In this document: piece by piece, positions 54,622-64,000 of the stretch
Layout of the letters: each line of letters opens with the position of its first letter
How positions within the stretch are numbered: position 1 is the first letter of the stretch
Assembly: GCA_015039465.1 (NCBI GenBank)
Contig: MU130299.1
Location: 773,733-837,732 of the forward strand
From: Phlegmacium glaucopus
Taxonomy: Eukaryota > Basidiomycota > Agaricomycetes > Agaricales > Cortinariaceae
Reading direction: 5' to 3'
DNA: 64,000 nucleotides
Translations under genes and position numbers: made by a program
The notes under the pieces: generated by a model
The model's input: the letters and a program-made list of their open reading frames with translations, nothing else
Told to the model about the DNA's origin: nothing
The model's database searches: none

Positions 54622-57522
54622 TTATTCATCGCTAACCCCTCCTTGCGAAACCTTCGGTAATATTACCGCTTGCCAACACCACACAACCACAACGATTAAC
54701 TTCACCAAATCATGAACTGAAAACCCCCCTCGAATCTCTCTATTCCCCAACACCCTCGTTGAAAATTCCAACGTACCCAACACAATCCGGAGGCCTTCCA
54801 ATACAGCGCATAATTTATATCTCCCAGCAAATGTATGCGACTGGCGATTGAACCATAGTTGGAGACCAGAGCCCACGATGAAACCCGGAAAAATGAGAGA
54901 ATGTGTGAGGGCATTGTGGAGCCAGAATTTGTCAACTTCAGGGTTAGGGAGACCGAGCGGTGGGATGAGAAAGGAGCTTGTAGGTGAAAAGAAGAAATAA
55001 GCAAGGCAGCATGATATGAAGAGCTAATAGCAGATATCTCATGAGTACGACGCAATCCCATATTACGAGGATAATGATAATAATACTTACCAAAAGTTTC
55101 ACAGTCCAATTAATCGATCCATCTAATCTATTACTAGCTCTCTCGCGATGTGTAGCTTTCACAAAATTAAGGCTTGGGAGGCACATCCGCCCCCACTTCG
55201 CCGCCGTCCACTTTCCCTTTCCTTCACTATGTCCCCACCCGAATTCGATCCCCCATACGACTTTCAGCATCAGGAACGGCGCCATCTGAAATGGAAGAGA
55301 AGCTATCATCATCACCAACGTTACGAAATTATATTCGTTAAAGAAAGCCTCCAGCAGGTATTTCCCCAGACTGATGGCAGCAACGAGGGTGGCTGCAAAT
55401 TTGGATATGCCGACCGTGGAAGAGCGGGTGTACCAGTAGTGCAAATCAAGGAATGTCGTGACAATTCGGATGATTGTTCTGGTGGGGGGGTATTTAGCGT
55501 TGGTGAAGGGAATGATATTGATTTGAGGCTTACCCAAGTACACCTACAAAGATTGTTCGTCGTGGATGTCTATCCTCGCTCAATCGATGTCCGCGAAATC
55601 CCTCTAAAACGCCATAAGCATAAAGTAATGATGTTAGTAAGTTCTGATATCTCAGACTGAATAAATAATCACATACGCATCGTTTCCAAACCCAACTGCA
55701 ACGCCTGCCGATTTGCCTCCGTATCCGTCATGTTATAAGCAAAAGGGGGTTGAATGGCCTCGGAGAGTTTGAGTTTGGCGGGTGTTTGTCCTGAGTAGAC
55801 GATCTCCCAGGTGATGTCGACGAATTCTTTATCTGGATTATGAAAAAGATGGCCGTGATGGCTAAATCTCTCAGTGAAAACCCATCAGATTAGAAGGACG
55901 TACCTGGCAAAAGTAGTTCCGAGTCGTTGAATCTGCCGCCTTTTGTACAATCTTCTCGATTAATCGGGACAGGAACCAGGTCCTACAAACACAATAAAGT
56001 CATTAGAAAAGGAAAGAAATATATAAAAGTACTACCTTTGGAGTCCAAGTAGATTTTGCCAATGTCAAATAAGGCGCATAAGCCCAATGTGTCCTCATTT
56101 TACTCCCACCCTCTCCCTCTGCCATCTTAAGCTGCAGTCGAGTGTCCATGTTCCCGTGTTTTCCAAACTGCTCATTACATAGCTTCCAATCATGATTGGG
56201 TGGGGATAAAGCTAGGCCGCACTGCGGATGGATAAGTTGATGAGAAGAAACACAAAAGGATGAGACAAAAGGCAAGGCTGGAGACTTAGATGTCTGACTT
56301 ACGGCGTTGGTTTTGAGCTCTTTGTGAGCCCCGTTGTAGCTTTTACGATCATAGAGCTTGGTCATGTCCGCGGCAAGTATAAAAGAACTATGCAGACACA
56401 ATTGGTAAAGATTCGAGAACCGTTAGAATAGTATACAAGTTAGAGGTAATTGCATGACGGAACTTACCGTGAGATGATATAAGGATGCGATTCCAGCACA
56501 GGTTTTCCTTTCGAAGTTGGATAGGCACTGAGCGATTTAAAATGACCAGAATTTGATGACTGGTCATGCTTATCCTTTAGGATTTCGCCATCGATTTCAT
56601 CGTCTGAATCTTCATCGCCAGCATCGTCTTCAGGGAGAAAATGTTCTGAAGCATTGACGGCGTTTGATGTACCAACAGTACTAACGACACATCGACTTTG
56701 GATTGATGAGAAAACGACCAACCCTATAGAAGCGCCAAAAGAGTCAATCGCTTTATCTTGAAGTGTTGGCGCCGGACCAGTATCACTATATTTTTGTAAG
56801 ATTAACTACGGAAGTTGTGTCTGTGTTGGGGGAAATGTGGATACATACGGCCAGGATCGGAATGGAGGAAAGAGAATTTTGTCGTTTCTCCAACTTGAAT
56901 AACTGGTAAGGTTATCGAGGAGAGAAGGTGAAGTCGGGATCAGTACGAAAGAGGCTCGTAGATTGTAGTGGTTGAGATCACGGGCTTTGCTGGAGGTAAG
57001 ATGTAAGCGAGCTAAACTGCAGGATAGAAGATGACATACTTACAACGTCTCTGTCGGTACGCTGTACTTTACGGTAGCACGGATTTCTTTGTCTTTCAGT
57101 CTCAACCCTTTGAATACCGTTTCCGTAAAGATAGCCCTCTCTGTAGGGAGTGTCGAGACAATTCCGTTATTTGCATTGGCATCCAATTTCTGATCCAAGT
57201 TGTCGGACCCAGAACTTGAATCATTCGTTCGTAGCCAAACAGTAGCCACGATATCAAAGGTTTGCTTTTCATCTATCAATGGACGAACAACTGGATCCCC
57301 TGAGTTGGTTTTATGCAACAAGGCCTTATGCGGTTCCCAAACGCCATGATAAACAGATATGATTCGGCGGCCGATGAAGAGTGAAGCCACTAAGCCAATG
57401 GTGACCAGGAGTATGATGAGAATCTGTTTGCAGCCTGAGGAACGGTTTCGACGAGCTGGCGTGCCAGGGTCAAGCCTGAGTTCATTATCAGGATTACGGG
57501 TTCCTGCTGGACTTGGGTACAT
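54622..57522 (-). CDS. Multipass membrane protein with large lumenal domain, 767 residues, function unknown
   Basis: Ten exons (57044-57522, 56849-56989, 56468-56785, 56303-56387, 56036-56221, 55904-55982, 55677-55832, 55534-55603, 55091-55478, 54622-55023) give 2,304 nt in one frame. Residues 1-33 are a basic cytosolic tail (TPARRNRSSGCKQ), then a signal-anchor (ILIILLVTIGLVASLFIG, about 34-51). Roughly 450 lumenal residues follow, with an acidic low-complexity stretch (PEDDAGDEDSDDEIDGEI), and a C-terminal set of about six membrane segments from about residue 505 (SKFAATLVAAISLG, FVTLVMMIASLPFQMAPFLM, LLFISCCLAYFFF, LVKLIVVVVWCWQAV). The layout of one anchor, a large outer domain and a terminal membrane bundle recalls CLPTM1-type proteins, but I see no diagnostic motif and make no assignment. 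Intact and host-like. Confidence 0.85.
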
Positions 57523-58221
57523 AAACCAGGAGTTGTCGGAAGAGTGGGTTAGTGGTGAACTTGAGGCTGTGTTGAAGAAACTCGTTGGACGTCTGGAAGG
57601 AAGGGCAAGCTTGGGGCAAGCATCATAGAAGACTCATGGGCGGCGGGCCCGAGTACACACTGGTTCGAATACCATTACTTTCAATAGGTCCGTCACTCAT
57701 GACACAGCTTGTTCCGAGTCATTACATGACCCGCGTCATACCGACTATGGACCTCTATGGACGCCTGTGACAAACGGTTGGTAAAAAGTCAAAACGGCTT
57801 AAAATCATCTTCAAGCTTCAGGCCCATTCTCGTGCCAAACACGTGGACGATCTAGGCTAGGTCACGCAGCAGCTGCGCAGTGTTTGATAATGATCCACTA
57901 GATTCTCATTTGTAGTCCTTCCATATAACCAGTGCAACTTTTAGTTGCCGAGCTAACCAAGCAGGAGAGACATGAATATGTAATGGTAATGTTGGACTTG
58001 GTCCCGCAAAGTCATGGTCATAACTACTATGCTACATGTTTTATAACCGTACAAGGACTACAGTCATGCGATGTGTACAGGAACCTGTGAGGCCTACCTA
58101 CCTTACTGCGAACGGGCTGTGAGCAGGGGTGTGAAAAGGGGTGTGAAAAGGGCTCTGAACAGGCTCTGATGTGGAATGATCAGTTATTCAACAAGTGACC
58201 CATGAACAACTAGAGGTTACC
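57523..58221. other. Intergenic region
   Basis: Promoter side of the membrane-protein gene and 3' side of the mini-exon gene. One more diverged GTAACC-type intron start occurs just below 58221 and then the repeats fade, so the array may have had further units. No gene seen. Confidence 0.45.
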
Positions 58222-59269
58222 TTAAGAATACATCGGAGGCTGAGTCATTGCTGGAATAGGAATGCTCACTACATGATAAGTAACCCGAGAACAACTACTA
58301 GAGCTTACCTTGACCATAAGAAGGAGGCGAACCCGGGTGGTGTGCTGGAATGGGAATGGTCACTACATGACAAGTAACCAACGAATAACTAGAGGTTACC
58401 TGGAGAATAAGGCGGGGGCGGCGTGTGTGCTAGAACGAGAATGTTCAGCACATTATAAGTAACCCGCAAACAACTATAGGTTACCTAGAGAATAAGGCGG
58501 GGGCGACGTGTGTGCTGGAACGAGAATGTTCAGCACATTATAAGTAACCCGCAAACAACTATAGGTTACCTGAAGAATAAGGCGGGAGCGGCGTGTGTGC
58601 TGGAACGAGAATGCTCAGCACGTTATAAGTAACCCGCAAACAACTATAGGTTACCTAGAGAATAAGGCGGGGGCGGCGTATGTGCTGGAACGAGAATGCT
58701 CAGTACATGACAATTAACCCGTGAACAACTAGAGGTTACCGTGAGCAGGCGAACTCGCCGGGGTGTGTGCTGGAATGAGAGTGCTCAGTACATAACAAGT
58801 AACCCGTGAACAATTAGAGGTTACCGTAATCAGGCGAACCCGACGCCGGGGTGTGTGCTGGAATGAGAGTGCTCAGTACATGACAAGTAACTCTTGAACA
58901 ACTAGAGGTTACCTTGAGAGTGTGAACCCGAGGTGTGCGCTGGAATGAGAATGCTCACTTAGCCTCACTACATGAAAAGTAACCCGTGAAGAAATAGAGG
59001 TTACCTTGACCTGGAATGGTGATTCTCACTACATTCCAACGTTTGGTTAAAAGGAGTAACAGATTTCAAGCAAACGTACGCTGAGGACGGGCAGGCCTGC
59101 CAGATTCTCCGACAGGGCTACGAGTGACGAGCATTAGTTTACTTTCGCCGTCCAATGAAGGCGCGCGGGCGTGGATCGATAGATCATGATTAAGTGGAAT
59201 AGGTACAGCAAGCACAGTGACCTGTGCAAGGAAAGATGCAACGAGCACAAGAGATGGGATAATAAGCAT
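58222..59269 (-). CDS. Secreted protein built from tandem phase-1 mini-exons (156 residues)
   Basis: Exons: 59080-59269, 59005-59010, 58913-58939, 58825-58857, 58740-58769, 58655-58684, 58570-58599, 58485-58514, 58400-58429, 58309-58344, 58222-58250. They total 471 nt, one frame, stop at 58222-58224. Exon 1 encodes a signal peptide (MLIIPSLVLVASFLAQVTVL, cleavage likely near AVPIP) and a linker ending SGRPARPQR. Each later exon from 58939 down encodes one 9-12-residue repeat beginning A-H, such as AHTPPPPYS, AHTPASSPAH and AHHPGSPPSYGQ. Every internal exon is a multiple of three and starts and ends in phase 1, so any could be skipped without frame loss. Introns are mostly 55 nt and nearly identical. 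Splice sites are inferred from signals and frame; the 6-nt exon 2 is the least certain. No cysteines. Function unknown; an extracellular or effector-like Pro-rich protein is plausible. Confidence 0.75.
58251..59004 (-). repeat. Array of nine near-identical short introns with donor hairpins
   Basis: Introns 58251-58308, 58345-58399, 58430-58484, 58515-58569, 58600-58654, 58685-58739, 58770-58824, 58858-58912 and 58940-59004. The seven central ones are each 55 nt. Each begins GTAACC (one GTAAGC) and contains GGTTA(C/A) 15-20 nt later, an inverted repeat that can pair with the donor. Each ends (C/G)(A/T)TTCCAG or TTCTAG. The unit period is 85-88 bp. Confidence 0.8.
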
Positions 59270-60194
59270 CTGGAAATTTTTTCGTGAGTGAATTTGTTGC
59301 CATGATAATGAGGAAGAAGTTGCCTGAAGGTTGAAAGGTTGAAGACCAGCTTGAAAATCCCCTCAGGCGTTCCGACGTCCTTTTATACTAAGTAGTGTGA
59401 GAACATCGTCCTAACGCCTGAAATCACCAGGGAGATAGACCCTGATAGACCCCTCAACGGAAAGTTAGGCTCAAAAGGCAAACGTGAGTGGGGCTTACAG
59501 GGTCTTGCAAAGTTGCAATATTGGTTTGCATGTAGCGAAGCGTTATGATGTGACCGGCGCCTGTCAATCAAATTTAGCCGAATCAAGTAGCTTCACTGTA
59601 TTACTATAGGGGATGCGTGGAAATGTGCTGTCAGTCACATCAAACACTGCAGCGAATTTTTTGTGCAAACCATATTGCAAGACCCTGTAATATTTATCCA
59701 AAAACCAATTTTTCTCATTTTTAGGTTGCTAAGAAAACATGGTCTCATTTCGTGCTAATTTTGTAGTCTTTCAAATGTTTGATCGCCTGAGTCACGGGTT
59801 GGTCACATCGGTCCGACAAAGCGGCAGGCTCAAGCCTGCACATATCTTCCTTCATGTCTCTTATGCCTCCTGATCAGAAGCCTCGAGATGAGAAAATTGT
59901 TCAAGCTATAGGCATTTTTGCAAAGGACGCGATGGTGTCACGGAATTATTACGTGCATTTTTTCGATGGCAGCCTGTTCTGAATTAAGCATGGGGCTCAG
60001 AGTCTGTCAGCTGCAGGAGATTACAACGGAAAGTATGGTTACAGATGGTTACGCTGGACCCCATATTTTGAGCAAAATTAGATCCAGAAACCGGACAATA
60101 TTTTTGAGGCTAACGGTGAGGTACATAGTGGTCCGTCCGCTGTGCAACATTCTCTGCAAGCATTAGGTTGGAACAAAATAAAACATAGAGCAAT
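59270..60194. other. Promoter/leader of the mini-exon gene, conserved with the paralogue
   Basis: 59270-59400 aligns with 31453-31580 in the paralogue: TCTGG(A/G)AATTTTTT, GTGAATTTGTTGC, GAAGACCAGCTTGAA and CGTCCTTTT(A/T)TA are shared in order. That marks a common 5' regulatory block rather than coding sequence. The rest up to the tRNA shows no gene. Confidence 0.5.
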
Positions 60195-60266
60195 TACACT
60201 GAAGGGGAGTCGAACCCCTGCCGCTTGCTTGGAAGGCAAGCATGATAACCGCTTCACCATCAGTGT
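60195..60266 (-). tRNA. tRNA-Gly(UCC): tRNA-Gly (UCC anticodon), second copy
   Basis: 72 nt, identical to 53973-54044, with anticodon loop CTTCCAA and the same stems. Flanks differ, with T-runs about 11 nt downstream, so this is a separate functional copy. Confidence 0.95.
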
Positions 60267-60381
60267 GTTATTGATCAATTGTCTTTTATAATAAATATGG
60301 TTTCCACATCGCATAGATCATAGATCACACTCCCATCAGTGCCGTTGTCACCAAGTTCCACCAACTCTCTCTTGCGCAGCC

Positions 60382-62229
60382 ATGCAACATTTTGGCAAGG
60401 CTGCTCTCCGTGTCACCAAAAACTACACCAAAGGCTATTCAGACACTCAAGCAAAGGTTCGTGATGCCACCTCGAACGATCCTTGGGGACCCTCGGGCAC
60501 ACAGATGAACGAAATCGCTCAGATGACTTACAACCAGTTGAGTTTCTTCCCTCTCTTGCTCCTTCGTTTTCTTTTCTCACCTGACAGAATATTCACAGAA
60601 ATGACTTTATAGAGATTATGGAGATGCTCGATAAGCGTTTGAATGATAAAGGAAAGAATTGGCGGCATGTTTTCAAGGTTTCATGGATTCATATCTGGAG
60701 TTGGGGGACGTTAACTCATCATCGGCTTATATTAGAGTTTGACCGTATTGGACTACTGCCTTCATCAAGGATCGGAAAACGTCGTCATCTACTTTCGCGA
60801 TAATATCTACGTGGTCAAAACACTCAAGGAATTCCAATACGTCGATGAGGACGGGAAAGACCAGGGCGCGAATGTAAGACAAAAGGCAAAGGATATCACC
60901 AATCTCTTGCAAGATGAAGCGCGGCTCCGAGAAGAAAGACGTGCCAGAGCGAATATGCGAGATCGTATGATTCGCGGTGCAGGTGGAGAGGATCCAGGAG
61001 ATGACATTGAAGATGAGAACAGACAGAGAAGACAAGGTGGCGGCAGTAGCAAGCCATCTACGAATGGACTTGTCGGCAAGAGACCTAATCGCGATGAGGA
61101 CGAACTCCGGAAGGCTATTGAAGAAAGCAAAAAGACGCTCGCCCAGGAGAGAGTGACTGCGGAACAGCGTGATCTAGAGCAGGCTATTCGGATGAGCCAG
61201 GAAGAAGAGGAGCAACGGAAACAACAAGTCGCTGATTCGAATGCCTCTGCTTTGTTCGATGATACAAATCAACTGTACGTTTCAATCTTTTGCCTTCGTA
61301 GTAATCATCCTCATCGATCTATCCAAGTCCACCACCTAACGCTGGTTCATCCAACAACCCTTTCCCCATGATCGATCCCACCCCTTATGCCACTGGTCTG
61401 CAGCCACAATACACTGCCTTCCCACAGGTGCAACAACAATATACTTCTTTCAATCCTTATCAGCAACAGGCTCAGGAAGCTGCTCAAGCCGACTATTTGC
61501 GTCAACAACAACAATTTTTACTCCAGCAACAACAGGCTCAGCAGCAACAGCAACAACAAGAAGAATATATACGTCAACAACAGCTTCTCCAGATGCAGCA
61601 ACAGCAACAGCAGCAACAGCAACAACAGCAACAGCAACAGCAACAGAACCTGTTTGCACCTCAACAGTCTTTACAAGCTCAACCTACTGGCTTCGGGTAG
61701 GTCCCTATTCTTCGTTCTCCTTCTGTTTCTTAAATAGTTATGCTTGGCAGAACGAACAATCCCTTCGCACCTGCACCATCACTCTCGTTCTCTCCACCCA
61801 ATCAAACACAACAACAAAGACCTTCGCCTACCTTCAACCTCCCAAGCACATACGAATTACATTCTCCTTCTCATCTATCTTCGTTGTCGTCTTCTCCTGT
61901 ACCTTCTCTTACGGCGAATAATCAACAGGGACGGAATCAAGGCCAGAAACCTTTCGCTGTCAAGACCAAGGAAGAAGAAAATGAAGCTCTGGCGGCTTTG
62001 TTTGCGGAGAGAGAGGGGGGCCAGGATACGTTCGGGAATATTGGTGCTTTGAGGTTCGTCCTTTTTATGTTCTCCTTTCTCTTGTCTTATCATCTTTTTC
62101 TTGTACAGATATGGATATACCGACGCTGGTAAATCCGTTTTGGCAACTCAAAAAACGGGCTCGAGCCACAACCCTTTCGCTCAACAGCAGCAGCAGCAAC
62201 ATAATGAGAAACCTTTCTTCGATATCTGA
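60382..62229 (+). CDS. ENT1: Epsin (ENTH-domain clathrin adaptor)
   Basis: Binds phosphoinositides and clathrin/EH proteins and links ubiquitinated cargo to endocytosis at the plasma membrane. Six exons (60382-60536, 60599-60677, 60736-61274, 61328-61696, 61751-62053, 62109-62229) total 1,566 nt, 521 residues. The ENTH domain occupies about 1-145 (KVRDATSNDPWGPSGTQMNE, RLNDKGKNWRHVFKSLTVLD, LKEFQYVDEDGKDQGANVRQ). Two ubiquitin-interacting motifs follow (DELRKAIEESKK about 199, DLEQAIRMSQEEEE about 222). Then comes a Gln-rich tract from CAG/CAA runs (61500-61650) and three NPF motifs (about 267, 383, 503) for EH-domain partners. A clathrin-box-like LFDDTNQL lies before the first NPF. The order matches fungal Ent1/Ent2. 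Intact; which yeast paralogue it equals is not decidable. Confidence 0.95.
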
Positions 62230-62600
62230 TCAACTTCGACTTCGAATAGTCTCAGCCCATCTCAATCTGTGCCTATATCTTTGGTTTCTTTTTATCCCAT
62301 CGTTTTGGTTTATCCAATTTTTTCTCTTTTCTCTTGTATAGTCATTTCCTTTACTTTTTCTTAACTATGTCATTGTTAAACGTTTATTCCCCCTCCTACC
62401 CGCGATCATCCTTAGTTCGTTTCTGAAACAGAGTCTTCTTTTTTTCTTCTGCGATCTGTGGACTTGGATATGCATTGTATATGATAGGGTAAACAAGATA
62501 CAAATCGATATCAATGACCATTATTATGAATATTTTTTAAACAGGTCCTGCTCCGGCAAGGTTCGGCAACCAGCTTAAGCCTTTGCTTGTAACTATCAGA
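62230..62600. other. Intergenic region between epsin and BUD32
   Basis: 371 bp with T/C-rich stretches, expected to hold the epsin 3' UTR and the BUD32 promoter. Confidence 0.5.
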
Positions 62601-63735
<1,135 letters not shown>

Positions 63736-64000
63736 ATCGTTGAAGTGAATGGGGGAACGGCGTCGATTCATGAATAACTCATATATACTATATATGCACA
63801 CCATTGTTACCCGTTAGTCGTCGATTTCTACAAGAATCTACTTATACGTGAAAACACTATAGAACTCCATCCAACCTTGTCAATTTAATCCCCCCAATCG
63901 TAACCATGGGAGGCGCTATTGTGACCTTTAGATGCTCAGCTTGTCAATCTAGATGTTCTTCCTACGAAATTCAAAGCCCTCACCTACTTACGAAGAAATT
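63736..64000. other. 3' flank of BUD32
   Basis: No gene recognised before the window ends. Confidence 0.5.

Noticed and set aside
58222..59004. Looks like a CRISPR array (about 55-nt conserved units alternating with about 30-nt variable units)
   Set aside because: The conserved units have GT...AG ends and the variable units are all multiples of three that encode a continuous repeat peptide. The context is a eukaryotic nuclear gene.

Overview
The window is nuclear DNA of a filamentous basidiomycete, most likely an Agaricomycete. The evidence is: many short (about 50-70 nt) GT-AG introns, a CYP63-like multi-intron P450, and the transposon proteome typical of agarics (KDZ-associated CxC5/CxC6 proteins, a Plavaka-type N-terminus, a DUF6698-like family, BED-hAT and MULE transposases). 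The species cannot be named from sequence alone.

Left two thirds (about 1-46 kb) is a repeat-rich island. It holds fossil and nested mobile elements: a Ty3/gypsy integrase tail (7.7-8.4 kb), a KDZ-like transposon gene broken by a deletion and a MITE (9.2-13.2 kb), solo LTRs (13.5 and 39 kb), a set of hAT-type miniature elements with 8-bp target duplications (11.3, 17.3 and 18.0 kb; 39.1 kb by its terminal repeats), a 174-bp satellite that turns round on itself at 22.78 kb, a full-length 5.8-kb hAT element with perfect 8-bp duplication (32.7-38.5 kb) sitting 11 bp inside a solo LTR, a second roughly 170-bp satellite (40.9-42.2 kb), and broken Plavaka/DUF6698 genes (42.3-45.3 kb). One clear host-like gene lies in the island, a 1,099-residue basic/serine-rich protein (25.15-28.74 kb). 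Small secreted-protein loci lie at 30.9-31.8 kb.

Right third (about 48.6-64 kb) is compact conserved genome. It holds a cytochrome P450 (+), histidyl-tRNA synthetase (-, with an N-terminal extension suited to mitochondrial import), tRNA-Gly(UCC), a 767-residue multipass membrane protein (-), a secreted-protein gene built from tandem mini-exons (-), a second identical tRNA-Gly(UCC), an epsin (+) and the KEOPS kinase Bud32 (+). For six of these I re-derived exon chains that keep one frame from start to stop. The genes are independent housekeeping or accessory units, not a pathway cluster.

The most unusual object is the gene at 58.22-59.27 kb. Nine consecutive exons of about 27-36 nt, all phase 1 at both ends, each encode one copy of a roughly 10-residue AHTPPPPYS-like repeat, separated by near-identical 55-nt introns. 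Each repeat intron begins GTAACC/GTAAGC and carries GGTTAC 15-20 nt later, so the 5' splice site could fold into a hairpin. A paralogue with the same architecture and a frameshifted signal peptide lies at 30.9-31.45 kb. The second notable pattern is that the hAT-type elements share termini but fill their subterminal arms with different short palindromic words.
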